From positions 1-48,931 of the forward strand of contig CAIOHZ010000100.1 in the NCBI GenBank assembly GCA_903858165.1: 48,931 nt of DNA, read 5' to 3'. The stretch is from an uncultured Pseudomonadota bacterium (GTDB taxonomy: Bacteria > Pseudomonadota > Gammaproteobacteria > Steroidobacterales > Steroidobacteraceae). The notes beneath the pieces were generated by a model. The model was not told the DNA's origin and did not search any database. It worked only from the letters and a program-made list of their open reading frames with translations. Below, one piece after another: positions 7,531 to 15,996 of this stretch. The position numbers and the translations under genes were made by a program. The stretch's first letter is position 1; each line of letters starts with the position of its first letter.

Positions 7531-8894
7531 GCCGTGACCAGCTTGGCTTGGCGCCAAGTACCTGCAAGGTAATACGCGCCTGTCAGAACAAAGCCGAGCA
7601 CGGTAGTCCACGCCGCCACCCACCAAACGCCGTTGGCGCCATAGTGGTCGATGACCCAAAACGCCGCTGTGGCCCGAAAAGCCAGCAGGGTGACTACCAT
7701 AATGAGCAATGGCGCTACGACGGCACCAGCCGCGCGCACCACGCCCGAGAGCACCATGGTGACGCCGAACAAGGGGAAGCTCCACAACACGATTTGATCG
7801 ATATCGTGGGCAATTTCAATGGCCTGGCTGCCAGCCGGCAGGAACAATCCCAGCAGCGGCCGGTCTAGGAAATACAGCACCAGCACCGGCAAACCCGTGA
7901 GCAGTACATTGAAACCCAGCGCTACCCGCGTGGTTTCGCGTACGCGGTTCCACAGACCGGCACCAATGTTCTGCGCCGCCATGGAAGACACCGCTGCACC
8001 CAGAGCGAAGGCTGGCATTTGAATGTAGTTCCACAACTGCATGCCCGCGGCATAAGCGGCAGCCGTGTCGGAGCCAAACCGGTTGACCATCTGCATGTAA
8101 AGCACCATGCCCAAGGACATGACAATCATCTGCAAACCCATCGGGATGCCCTTCAATACCAGCGTCTTGACCAAGGGCCAGCGCATGCGCAGCAAGTGCC
8201 ACTCGCCACGACCCAGTGCCAAAGGGCTACGCACACGGTAGATGTGTACCAGCAAAGCCACCAGCGAAACGCCTTGCGCCACCAGCGTGGCCATGGCCGA
8301 ACCGGCGATGCCCATGGCCGGTACCGGTCCCCAGCCAAAGATAAACAGCGGGTTGCAGACAATATCCAGTGCCACCGACAGCATCAGGAAACGAAACGGC
8401 GTCTTGGAGTCGCCGGCGCCGCGCAAGGCAGCGCTGACGAAATACGCGCCGTATGCAAACGGCAGGGCCACGAACATGAGCCGCATGTAGGCCACGGCCA
8501 AAGGCAAGGCATCGGGTGGCGTTCCCATCCATTCCAGAATTTGCCGACTGAACACCGCGCCGAGCACGGCCAATGCCAGGGAGAGTAGGAGGAAGAAGGT
8601 GACCGATGTACCTACTACTTCCTTGGCTTCTTCGAGTCGCCGTCCGCCGAGGTGCTGGGCCACGAGCAGACTGGCGGCCATGGTGATACCGAATACGGCA
8701 CCCAGCAGCAGGAACTGCACGATATTGGCGTTGTTAGTGGCGGTGAGCGCCGCAGTGCCCAAATAAGTGCCGACCCAAACCGAATTGATGCTGCCGTTCA
8801 ACGACTGCAGGATGTTGCCAGCAAGAATAGGCAGCACGAAGCGGAACAAGGTCCCGGGGATGGCGCCGGTGGTCAGGCTGTCAGAAGGCTGCAT
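7527..8894 (-). CDS. MATE family efflux transporter
   Basis: This 455-residue integral membrane protein has the length, the roughly twelve hydrophobic segments and the sequence character of the multi-antimicrobial extrusion family. The N-terminal half has PILAGNILQSLNGSINSVWVG and the loop ALRGAGDSKTPF; the second half repeats the pattern (GAAVSSMAAQNIGAG). Family members export cationic drugs, flavins or metabolites in exchange for Na+ or H+. The substrate cannot be inferred. The 3' end overlaps the last four bases of the convergent FAD dehydrogenase. Upstream it is divergent from a secreted VOC protein. Confidence 0.92.
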   Translation of the reverse strand: MQPSDSLTTGAIPGTLFRFVLPILAGNILQSLNGSINSVWVGTYLGTAALTATNNANIVQFLLLGAVFGITMAASLLVAQHLGGRRLEEAKEVVGTSVTFFLLLSLALAVLGAVFSRQILEWMGTPPDALPLAVAYMRLMFVALPFAYGAYFVSAALRGAGDSKTPFRFLMLSVALDIVCNPLFIFGWGPVPAMGIAGSAMATLVAQGVSLVALLVHIYRVRSPLALGRGEWHLLRMRWPLVKTLVLKGIPMGLQMIVMSLGMVLYMQMVNRFGSDTAAAYAAGMQLWNYIQMPAFALGAAVSSMAAQNIGAGLWNRVRETTRVALGFNVLLTGLPVLVLYFLDRPLLGLFLPAGSQAIEIAHDIDQIVLWSFPLFGVTMVLSGVVRAAGAVVAPLLIMVVTLLAFRATAAFWVIDHYGANGVWWVAAWTTVLGFVLTGAYYLAGTWRQAKLVTA

Positions 8895-8986
8895 CTAGGC
8901 GCTCGTCAAAGGGGGTAACCCATGATACTGCGGTGTGCGGTTAGACTCGGGATAAAGTTCCCCCAAAGCCCGTGAGGTGCTCTGCC

Positions 8987-10078
8987 ATGTCGCCCAAGAT
9001 AACCCTGTGCTTTCTGCTATCCATGGCCTTGATTGCGCCGTGGAGCCTTGCCACTGCCGCCGCCACTCGCGCCGTGGCAGTCGATACCCCTTTCGGTGAA
9101 CCGCAGGCAGATCGCGGTTGGAGCGAGGCAGTCATTAGCGTCAGTCGCCTTGCCGTCATGGAGGAGTACCTCACCCACGTGGCGCGATGGCGCGTAGTGG
9201 CCCGTGGCAACACCGACCGCACCCTGCTGCGGCACTGGGGTTTGCCGGAAACCGCGCAGGGGCGCGAAGCCTTGCTGTGCAATCCGGGCGACCGCTCCGG
9301 TTGCGTGCGTCTCATCGAGTTCCGTGGTGTCCCTCAAGTACAAATTCGTTCCAGCGCCCAGCCGTGGGAAACCGGCGGTCTCTTCAGCCTAATGACCCGT
9401 GCTCGCGATATCGACGGCACTTTCGCCAGAGCCCGCAGCCTTGGATACGCCGGCTTCAGCGACCCGATCTACTTCGACTACAAGGGCGTGCGCCTGAAGA
9501 ACATGGTGCTGCGCGGACCCGACGGCGTGAATCTCGCGATCTACCAACGGGAGATCCCGACACTGGAGGGATGGTCTAACATCCGGGGCCTGTCCAGTCC
9601 GTTCAATGCGATGCAAATGGTGCGCAACCGCGAAGTGTCGCGCGCGTTCTGGATAGAAGTCATGGACTACAGCAGCTTGTCGGATGCAGAGTTTTTGGAC
9701 GACCAGCCCGGCGAAAACAACTTCGCACTGCCCGCCAACCTAGTCACCAGCGTTTCGCGGCGTCACTCTATTCTCGGCAAGGGCGTGGCGGGCCTCGCCA
9801 ACGGCGCCGGCACGCGGCAAGTAGAACTGATGCAGTTTGTCGGACTGGACGGGCGCGAACTCGGCGCCCGCGCCGTCTTCCCCAACCTCGGCTTGGTGGC
9901 GCTGCGCTTCCCCACCGCGAACCTCGCCGCTTATCGCGACCGCGCAGCGAAGTACGGTACGGCGGACTGCAAAGTCAGCGCGGTGAAGGTACAAGGCTGG
10001 GGACTGGTAAAAGCCTGCGACTTGCGCAGCCCCGATGGGGTTATCGCGGAACTGCTGGAGGCAACCTCAGGGCAGTAG
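8987..10078 (+). CDS. Exported VOC (glyoxalase/bleomycin-resistance fold) family protein
   Basis: This 363-residue protein has an N-terminal signal peptide (about residues 1-24, cleavage near ATAAA). It appears to contain two vicinal-oxygen-chelate halves. The first ends in VLRGPDGVNLAIYQRE and the second in LRSPDGVIAELLE; both look like the last strand of a VOC module, with Glu at the metal-ligand position. VOC proteins bind a divalent metal or sequester ligands; well-known members are cytoplasmic glyoxalase I and ring-cleavage dioxygenases. Export of a two-module VOC protein is less common and its role is unknown. I use the ATG at 8987, preceded by GTGAGGTG; an in-frame GTG at 8972 lies within that ribosome site. 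It overlaps the convergent DUF374 gene by 12 bases. Confidence 0.75.
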   Translation: MSPKITLCFLLSMALIAPWSLATAAATRAVAVDTPFGEPQADRGWSEAVISVSRLAVMEEYLTHVARWRVVARGNTDRTLLRHWGLPETAQGREALLCNPGDRSGCVRLIEFRGVPQVQIRSSAQPWETGGLFSLMTRARDIDGTFARARSLGYAGFSDPIYFDYKGVRLKNMVLRGPDGVNLAIYQREIPTLEGWSNIRGLSSPFNAMQMVRNREVSRAFWIEVMDYSSLSDAEFLDDQPGENNFALPANLVTSVSRRHSILGKGVAGLANGAGTRQVELMQFVGLDGRELGARAVFPNLGLVALRFPTANLAAYRDRAAKYGTADCKVSAVKVQGWGLVKACDLRSPDGVIAELLEATSGQ

Positions 10079-10807
10079 CTGCAGCGGCTCACTATCCTGA
10101 AAACCCGCGTCGATATCCAGCCCGCGGTGGAGTTCAACCGTGCGGCGCTGCAGTTCCAGCCGCACCGCTTCCAGCGCAGCAGCGTCGAGCTTGGCTGGCA
10201 CCTCGAGTGGTTCACCCATGGCCACCTGCACCCTGGCGCCCCAACGCGGAAACACGGTACGGTCCCAACTCTTCTGCCAAATGCGGGCGCCCGCACTGGA
10301 AGCGGCTACCGGCAGGATGATGCCGCCGGCCTTCTGCGCCAGCGTAATAATGCCCAACTGCGCCACGCCACGCGGCCCGCGCGAGCCATCGATAGCCAGA
10401 CAGGAATTCAGGGCGCGGTCTTCACGCTGCGCCTTGATCATTTCTACCAGTGCGCGTGCGCCACCCTTGCCCGAGGAACCACGGGCCACGCGGAAACCCA
10501 GCCCTTCCTCGACGCGCGTCATGGCATCGCCATCGCGACTCTGCGAGCACATCAAGATCCAGCGACCGCGCTCGGGCAAACTGAAGTAGTGCAACAACTG
10601 GAAGGTACGCGCGTGCAGGAAGGCGCCGACTACGGGTTGGTTCCCACGGAGCAGTTCAGCCAACACTTCCGGATTACGGGTTTCGTAGCGCCACGAACCG
10701 GCCAGCGCTCGGTAGTACGCCAGCGCGGCCGGCGGCACCACGTGCTTCATCAAGAAGGCGCGCATCGGCTTGCGGCTGCGCGGCTTTTCTACTGGCGTAG
10801 CAGCCAT
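10067..10807 (-). CDS. DUF374 / lysophospholipid acyltransferase-like protein
   Basis: This 246-residue protein matches the DUF374 family, related to LPLAT acyltransferases. Landmarks are FLHARTFQLL (His at the place of the usual WHG/R motif), CSQSRDGDAM, RGSSGKGGARALVEM, IDGSRGPRGVAQLGIITLAQKAGGIILPV and GEPLEVP. Family members are thought to transfer acyl chains at the inner membrane, but few have been tested. The ATG at 10807 begins two bases after the HMG-CoA reductase stop, so the two genes are almost certainly co-transcribed and translationally coupled. The same frame is open upstream to 11260 inside the reductase gene; that part is a shadow. The pairing hints at an isoprenoid- or lipid-related job, which is inference. 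Confidence 0.82.
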   Translation of the reverse strand: MAATPVEKPRSRKPMRAFLMKHVVPPAALAYYRALAGSWRYETRNPEVLAELLRGNQPVVGAFLHARTFQLLHYFSLPERGRWILMCSQSRDGDAMTRVEEGLGFRVARGSSGKGGARALVEMIKAQREDRALNSCLAIDGSRGPRGVAQLGIITLAQKAGGIILPVAASSAGARIWQKSWDRTVFPRWGARVQVAMGEPLEVPAKLDAAALEAVRLELQRRTVELHRGLDIDAGFQDSEPLQLLP

Positions 10808-10809
10808 CT

Positions 10810-12075
10810 TCAGATCGCGGCCGTGCCGAGCGCCTTGCGCCCACCGCTGGCATGGGCACCAGCAAAAGCCCCGCCTGCCATTGCACCGACGACAGACAGT
10901 TCCCCGGCCAGCACCACAGCGGCAATGATTTCGGCGAACTTCGCGGCATTGCCAGTACCACGACAACCCAGCATGGCCAAACATTCCTGCGCTGTCGGCA
11001 GGTACGTGCCGCCACCCACCGTCCCCACGATAAGATTGGGCAAGGTCACGGAAAGATACACGTTCCCGTCCCGTGTCAATTCGACGCGCGTGAGTGCCGT
11101 GCTGGCTTCGCACACGCAAGCGACATCCTGACCGCAGGCAATGAACAGCGCGGCCACAGCATTGGCGGCGTTGCCTTGCAGCCCTGTGGCCCCGCTTTGC
11201 GCCATGCCGGCCACGGCTTGTTGCCAGCAGCGCACCATGGCGGACGGGTCCGCACGCCAATAGCCACGCAGCACCTTGGCTGACAGCACAATCTCCGCAC
11301 TGGCATTGCGGCCGCGAGCGCCACGGAATGCCATGGCTGTGGCGCGCTTATCGCCGGACAGCGCAGACTCCACGAGCCAAGTGAGTGGCTTCTGTGCCGC
11401 GTTGGCCAGCAGACACTCGCAAACCGCCTGTGCACCCGCGGTCACCATGTTTTGGCCAGCGGCGTCGCCAGTAACAAACTCCAACATCACGTAGACGGTA
11501 TTGCCGATGACTGCCGGGTGCACCTCGCGCAAGCGACAGAAACGGGAAGTACTACGCACCGCCTCTTCCAGTTGCGCACGCAGCCGATGAACCTCACCGA
11601 CGAATGCCGCAGCGGTCGGCAGGTCGGCAAACTCGAAGCACGGAGCGCGACCAACGCGTTCGTCGGTGACGGCGGTGCGGACACCGCCCGAACGGTTCAT
11701 GGCGTTGAAGGCGTGCTGGAATGACGCCACCAATGTGCCTTCGCTGGTGGCGAAGGGCACGAAGAAGTCACCGCTGGCCTGAACCCCCTGCACCTTCAGC
11801 GGCCCGGCTACGCCGATGGGGACGCGGGCGTAACCGATATGCCCCTCGATGGAACCGGCCAACTGCGCGGGGTCGAGGTCCAGCGCGATACCGGCTAAGT
11901 GGTCGACGGCATGGCCGTCAAGCCGCAGCCGGGCCAGACGGGCTGCCGTCGCCTCGCTGGAACATTCAGCAGTAGCCGGCAAGCGGCGCGGGGCAGCAAC
12001 GGGAGCTTCGCCAGCACCGGTCGCACCAGCAGAGTCAGTCGGGCCAGTCGCGCCGTGGGACGTTTCAGAGTTCAT
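10810..12075 (-). CDS. Hydroxymethylglutaryl-CoA reductase, class I-like
   Basis: This 421-residue protein is an HMG-CoA reductase, which uses NAD(P)H to make mevalonate. The catalytic residues of class I enzymes are all in place: Glu112 in ATSEG, Lys243 in SGDKR, Asp317 in ACGQDVA and His408 near the C terminus in GAHAS. Also visible are IGYARVPIGVAGPL (about 80-93), the cofactor motif TGDAAGQNM (202-210) where the class I consensus is GDAMGMNM, and VGTVGGGTYLPTAQE (350-364). There is no N-terminal membrane domain; the first 45 residues are low-complexity Ala/Gly/Thr. Most Gammaproteobacteria make isoprenoids by the MEP pathway, so this gene is unexpected. No HMG-CoA synthase or mevalonate kinase is in the window. 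It forms an operon with the DUF374 gene. Confidence 0.93.
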   Translation of the reverse strand: MNSETSHGATGPTDSAGATGAGEAPVAAPRRLPATAECSSEATAARLARLRLDGHAVDHLAGIALDLDPAQLAGSIEGHIGYARVPIGVAGPLKVQGVQASGDFFVPFATSEGTLVASFQHAFNAMNRSGGVRTAVTDERVGRAPCFEFADLPTAAAFVGEVHRLRAQLEEAVRSTSRFCRLREVHPAVIGNTVYVMLEFVTGDAAGQNMVTAGAQAVCECLLANAAQKPLTWLVESALSGDKRATAMAFRGARGRNASAEIVLSAKVLRGYWRADPSAMVRCWQQAVAGMAQSGATGLQGNAANAVAALFIACGQDVACVCEASTALTRVELTRDGNVYLSVTLPNLIVGTVGGGTYLPTAQECLAMLGCRGTGNAAKFAEIIAAVVLAGELSVVGAMAGGAFAGAHASGGRKALGTAAI

Positions 12076-12121
12076 ACGCCATTTTCAGCCCCTTCGAGCG
12101 CCGTTTCAACCCGCAATGTCA

Positions 12122-12148
12122 TTGCCGCCCCTTGGGGGGTCCTATATT
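12122..12148 (+). promoter_or_regulatory. Possible promoter for the GDT1-dmeF run
   Basis: TTGCCG (12122-12127) and TATATT (12143-12148) resemble sigma-70 -35 and -10 elements with a 15-base spacer, which is shorter than ideal. Transcription would start only about seven bases before the ATG at 12162. No yybP-ykoY-like riboswitch sequence is evident in this short gap. Confidence 0.3.
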
Positions 12149-12161
12149 CTCCCCGCGCACC

Positions 12162-12737
12162 ATGGAAGCATTCCTCTTTTCGACAGGCGTGGTCGCCCTC
12201 GCCGAAATTGGCGACAAGACCCAACTGCTGGCCTTTCTGCTCGCGGCCAAGTTCCGTAAGCCCGGTCCCATCATCCTCGGCATCCTGCTGGCGACTATTG
12301 CCAACCACGGCTTTGCTGGCGCCATCGGCACGCTACTCACCACTTGGATGAGCCCCGAAACCCTCCGCTGGGTCCTCGGCATTTCGTTCATCGCCATGGG
12401 CGCCTGGATTCTGGTGCCGGACAAAATCGACGACAAAGAGGCTAGCCTGACGCGTTTCGGCGTGTTCGGCACCACACTGGTGGCCTTCTTCCTGGCCGAG
12501 ATGGGCGACAAGACCCAGATAGCCACTGTAGCGCTGGCGGCGAAATACCATGCCTACTTCCAGGTGGTGGCGGGCACCACGCTCGGCATGCTCCTCGCCA
12601 ACGTGCCGGCGGTGGTGTTGGGCGACCGTCTCGCCGGACGGATGCCAGTCAAACTGGTACACCGTATTGCCGCCGCCCTCTTTGCCCTGCTCGGCGTGGC
12701 CACGCTGCTCGGCGCCGCCAAGTCCTTTGGTCTCTGA
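12162..12737 (+). CDS. TMEM165/GDT1 (UPF0016) family cation exporter
   Basis: This 191-residue membrane protein has the two signature motifs of the family in mirrored halves: EIGDKTQ at 15-21 and EMGDKTQ at 113-119, each at the start of a hydrophobic repeat, about six membrane segments in all. Family members move Mn2+ or Ca2+ across membranes in exchange for protons; bacterial ones act in manganese export. The ATG at 12162 is chosen over an upstream in-frame GTG because similarity starts there. A DmeF-like CDF exporter starts 13 bases after the stop. The pair therefore looks like a metal-export operon. It is divergent from the HMG-CoA reductase gene. Confidence 0.9.
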   Translation: MEAFLFSTGVVALAEIGDKTQLLAFLLAAKFRKPGPIILGILLATIANHGFAGAIGTLLTTWMSPETLRWVLGISFIAMGAWILVPDKIDDKEASLTRFGVFGTTLVAFFLAEMGDKTQIATVALAAKYHAYFQVVAGTTLGMLLANVPAVVLGDRLAGRMPVKLVHRIAAALFALLGVATLLGAAKSFGL

Positions 12738-12750
12738 AGTGCCCCGCCCC

Positions 12751-13737
12751 ATGCAACACGACCCCGCCCACTCGCACGATTTCGACCACGGCAACCGAGC
12801 GGCCGAACGCGGTACGCGCCTGGTGTTGTGGATTACCTTGGCGATGATGGTCGGTGAAGTTATTGCCGGCCTAAGCTACCGGTCCATGGCTCTGCTGGCG
12901 GACGGCTGGCACATGGGGTCGCATGCCGTGGCCATCGGCCTCAGCACCTTTGCTTACACCTCTGCCCGCAAACTCGCCACCGACCCGCGCTTCGCCTTCG
13001 GTAGCTGGAAAATCGAGGTACTGGCCGGTTACACCAGCGCAGTGTTCCTGCTGGGTGTGGCAGCCTTGATGGCCGTAGCGAGTATTGAACGTCTGCTATT
13101 CCCGGCAGCCATCCACTACCAGCAAGCGTTGTGGGTGGCTCTCGTCGGCCTGGCCGTGAACTTGTTGTGTGCCTGGATTCTCGGTCGCGCCGGGCATCAC
13201 CACCACCACGGGCATGGACACGGACACGGACATGGACATGGACATGGACATGGACAGGGGCATGGGCATAGTCACCACGCGCCACATTCGCCCGATGGCG
13301 ACCTGAACCTGAACGCCGCACGGCTACACGTCATCGCCGATGCGGCCACTTCGGTACTCGCCATAGTCGCCTTGCTGGGTGGCATGCGCTTCGGTTGGGC
13401 GTGGCTGGACCCCGTCATGGGCTTGGTGGGCGCGGTGCTGGTAACACGGTGGGCGATCGGCTTGCTCCGCGAAGGCGGCCGCATCTTGCTCGACCGTGAG
13501 ATGGACCACCCCTTAGCGCTTGAACTCCGCGGCGTGGTTGCTCATCTGCCCGAGGCTAGCAGTACGCATATCACCGACCTCCACGTCTGGCGGGTGGGGC
13601 GTCACCAGTTTGCGTGTGTGCTGCGCTTGGCGACCACCGCACCCACCCTCACCGCTCGGGAGGTTCGCGGGCACCTCGCCCACTTTCCCGCGCTGGTCCA
13701 TGCGACCGTGGAAATCGACTACAGTCCCAACCTATGA
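12751..13737 (+). CDS. dmeF: Cation diffusion facilitator, DmeF-like, with His-rich loop
   Basis: This 328-residue CDF exporter has the DmeF-type N terminus (DHGNRAAERGTRLVLW) followed by SMALLADGWHMGSH, with Asp51 and His54 in the second membrane helix, and HVIADAATS (His193, Asp197) in the fifth. Between helices four and five lies a cytoplasmic loop (149-179) with 17 His among 31 residues, mostly Gly-His repeats. DmeF proteins export Co2+ and Ni2+, sometimes Zn2+, using the proton gradient; the His loop is thought to collect metal. An in-frame GTG at 12739 is an alternative start. The stop codon overlaps the ATG of the 2OG oxygenase gene (ATGA). The loop is coded by an unstable-looking hexanucleotide repeat. 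Confidence 0.9.
   Translation: MQHDPAHSHDFDHGNRAAERGTRLVLWITLAMMVGEVIAGLSYRSMALLADGWHMGSHAVAIGLSTFAYTSARKLATDPRFAFGSWKIEVLAGYTSAVFLLGVAALMAVASIERLLFPAAIHYQQALWVALVGLAVNLLCAWILGRAGHHHHHGHGHGHGHGHGHGHGQGHGHSHHAPHSPDGDLNLNAARLHVIADAATSVLAIVALLGGMRFGWAWLDPVMGLVGAVLVTRWAIGLLREGGRILLDREMDHPLALELRGVVAHLPEASSTHITDLHVWRVGRHQFACVLRLATTAPTLTAREVRGHLAHFPALVHATVEIDYSPNL
13196..13269 (+). repeat. Hexanucleotide repeat (GGACAY) coding a Gly-His tract
   Basis: After a short CAC run, about ten tandem copies of GGNCAY, mostly GGACAT and GGACAC, code for Gly-His repeats inside dmeF. The near-identical copies allow slipped-strand expansion or contraction in steps of two residues without breaking the frame. Confidence 0.9.
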
Positions 13738-14678
13738 CAGCGACACTCTCCGCCATCCAACCGGTTGACCTGGCGCAGTACGACACCGACTTCAACGGCT
13801 TCGCTGCTGCCATGGGTGCGTCCTATGCGCGCTACGGATTCGCCGTCATCGCCAACCACGGGCTACCACCGGCGTTGGTCGATGGCACGCTGGAACGCTT
13901 TCAGCAGTTCTTCGGGCTCCCGGAAGCTACCAAGCGTCGCTACCACGTCCCGGGGCAAGGCGGCGCCCGCGGCTACACACCCTTCGGTATCGAAACCGCC
14001 AAGGGCGCTGCCCATCGCGACCTGAAAGAGTTCTGGCATCTAGGTCGAGAATTGCCCGCCGGGCATGTCTACCGCCAGTTCATGCCAGACAATCTGTGGG
14101 TAGAAGAGGTCCCCGGCTTCAAGGAATACGCCTCTGGCCTGTTCGAGGCTTTTGATGCACTAGGCGCGCGCCTGCTGCGGTCCATCGCCTGTTTTTTGGA
14201 ACTGCCACTGGACTATTTTTCAGACAAAGTGCAACTCGGTAATAGTGTGCTGCGGGTTCTGCACTACCCTCCCGTGCCGGCGGGTGCCGTCGGGGTGCGG
14301 GCTGGCGCCCACGAAGACATTAACGTCATTACCTTGTTGCTCGGCGCCGAGGAAGCGGGCTTGCAAGTGCAGGACCGAGACGGTGAATGGCTGGCGATCA
14401 ATCCGCCCTCGCATTGCGTGGTAGTCAATATCGGCGACATGCTGCAGCGCTTGACCAATCATCGCCTGCCCTCCACTACGCACCGCGTTATCAACCCGGC
14501 CCTTGACCGCGCCAGCCAAGCGCGTTGGTCGCTGCCCTACTTCCTGCACTTCAACCCGGACTTCACCATCCGCACACTGCCGTCTTGCGTGGATGCGGCT
14601 CACCCAGACCGCTATCCGGAGCCCATCACTGCCGACGAATATCTGCAAGAGCGCCTGCGTGAAATCAAGTTACTCTGA
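13734..14678 (+). CDS. 2-oxoglutarate/Fe(II)-dependent oxygenase (isopenicillin N synthase family)
   Basis: This 314-residue protein has the N-terminal DIOX_N region (YGFAVIANHGL near 34-44) and a C-terminal double-stranded beta-helix. The iron ligands are His193 and Asp195 in GAHEDINVITLLLG and His250 in STTHRVINP. The RxS motif Arg264/Ser266 (ARWSLPYF) binds the 2-oxoglutarate carboxylate. Enzymes of this group hydroxylate or oxidise small molecules in the cytoplasm; the bacterial ones are mostly uncharacterised. The ATG overlaps the dmeF stop by four bases, so it is translationally coupled to a metal exporter. Whether that reflects iron/cobalt biology or operon convenience is open. A nucleoside transporter gene follows after 45 bases. 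Confidence 0.9.
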   Translation: MTATLSAIQPVDLAQYDTDFNGFAAAMGASYARYGFAVIANHGLPPALVDGTLERFQQFFGLPEATKRRYHVPGQGGARGYTPFGIETAKGAAHRDLKEFWHLGRELPAGHVYRQFMPDNLWVEEVPGFKEYASGLFEAFDALGARLLRSIACFLELPLDYFSDKVQLGNSVLRVLHYPPVPAGAVGVRAGAHEDINVITLLLGAEEAGLQVQDRDGEWLAINPPSHCVVVNIGDMLQRLTNHRLPSTTHRVINPALDRASQARWSLPYFLHFNPDFTIRTLPSCVDAAHPDRYPEPITADEYLQERLREIKLL

Positions 14679-14723
14679 ACCGGGCATGAAGACGAACATG
14701 AACAATACCTTGGGGAAACCACG

Positions 14724-15980
14724 ATGAACTGGATGCTCTATCTTCAGGCCCTGCTAGGGATAGCCGTTTTTATCGCTCTCGCCATGCCATTCAGTTCCAA
14801 TCGTCGCGGTATCCGCTGGTCATTAGTGGCTGGCGCTGTAGCGCTGCAGTTCGTCATTTGCATCCTGCTCCTGAAAGTGCCGGTCATCAGCGAGGGCTTC
14901 GCCTACATCAACGACGCCGTCAGTGCGCTCAGCGATGCCACGCGCAAGGGCACCAGCTTCGTCTACGGCTATCTGGGGGGGGGCGACAAGCCTTTCGAGG
15001 TGACCAACCCGAACGCTGTCGTCACTTTCGCTTTTCAGGTACTGCCACTCGTTATCGTGATGAGCGCGCTCTCCGCAGTGCTTTGGTACTGGCGCATTCT
15101 GCCGGTGGTGGTGAAGGGTATTTCTTTCGTTTTCGAACGCGTGTTGGCCACCCGCGGGCCTGCCGGGCTAGGCGCCACCGCGAACATCTTCATGGGGCAG
15201 GTAGAAGCACCACTGCTGGTACGCCCGTACATCGCCACCATGACGCGCTATGAACTGCTCATCCTGATGACCGCTGGCATGGCCACCATCGCCGGTTCGG
15301 TCATGGTCATCTATGCCGCTATGCTGGGCGCACAGTTCCAGAACCTGCTTTCCCACCTGCTAATCAAATCGATCATGTCAGTGCCCGCGTCCATTCTCTT
15401 CGCCCACGTGCTGCTTCCTGAGACCACCTCCTCTGAACTCGATGGTGGCAAGGCGCCGCGCATCTACGAGGGCACCATGGACGCCATCAGCCGCGGCACT
15501 GCCGATGGCCTGAACATCTACCTGAACATCCTGGCCATCCTCATCGTGCTCATCGCCTTCGTGGCACTGGTGAACGGTGCAGTCGGTATGCTGCCGGAAG
15601 TGGCCGGCGCACCACTGTCGCTGGAACGCGTAGCCGGCTGGATTTTTGCGCCCATGGCGTGGCTGATGGGCATTCCCTGGGCAGAGGCCACCGTCGCTGG
15701 CAGCTTGCTCGGGGTAAAGACCGTGCTGAACGAATTCATCGCGTACCTCAACTTGGCACAAATACCGGCCAGCGAACTGTCAGACCGGAGCCGGCTCATC
15801 ACCATCTATGCTCTTTGCGGTTTCGCGAACTTCGCCAGCATCGGTATCCAGATCAGTGGTATCGGCGCCATGGCGCCCGAGCGCCGTGGCGATTTGTCGG
15901 ACCTCGCACTACGTGCCCTGCTGGCGGCAACACTGGCTTCGTGCATGACCGGTGCTATCGTCGGTATCGTCGCCTACTGA
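14724..15980 (+). CDS. Concentrative nucleoside transporter (CNT/NupC family)
   Basis: This 418-residue inner-membrane protein matches the CNT family. Landmarks are [22 protein letters not shown] (the QxEAPL substrate-binding loop), [37 protein letters not shown] and [16 protein letters not shown] proteins import nucleosides with H+ or Na+. The gene starts with ATG behind GGGGAAACCACG. A thymidine kinase gene begins 16 bases after the stop. Uptake of thymidine or deoxyuridine followed by phosphorylation to the monophosphate is therefore the likely joint role. Length is close to the usual 400-425 residues. Confidence 0.94.
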   Translation: MNWMLYLQALLGIAVFIALAMPFSSNRRGIRWSLVAGAVALQFVICILLLKVPVISEGFAYINDAVSALSDATRKGTSFVYGYLGGGDKPFEVTNPNAVVTFAFQVLPLVIVMSALSAVLWYWRILPVVVKGISFVFERVLATRGPAGLGATANIFMGQVEAPLLVRPYIATMTRYELLILMTAGMATIAGSVMVIYAAMLGAQFQNLLSHLLIKSIMSVPASILFAHVLLPETTSSELDGGKAPRIYEGTMDAISRGTADGLNIYLNILAILIVLIAFVALVNGAVGMLPEVAGAPLSLERVAGWIFAPMAWLMGIPWAEATVAGSLLGVKTVLNEFIAYLNLAQIPASELSDRSRLITIYALCGFANFASIGIQISGIGAMAPERRGDLSDLALRALLAATLASCMTGAIVGIVAY

Positions 15981-15996
15981 AGAGGCTAGCAACACT

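Noticed and set aside
10808-11260. Long upstream extension of the DUF374 frame (to 397 residues)
   Set aside because: It lies inside the HMG-CoA reductase gene in another frame, is rich in Arg and Cys, and has no family similarity; the true ATG is at 10807.
12076-12161. yybP-ykoY manganese riboswitch before the GDT1-family gene
   Set aside because: The gap is only 86 bases and no conserved riboswitch core sequence could be seen.
13196-13269. CRISPR-like array
   Set aside because: The units are six bases, contiguous and in frame, coding a Gly-His tract; there are no spacers.
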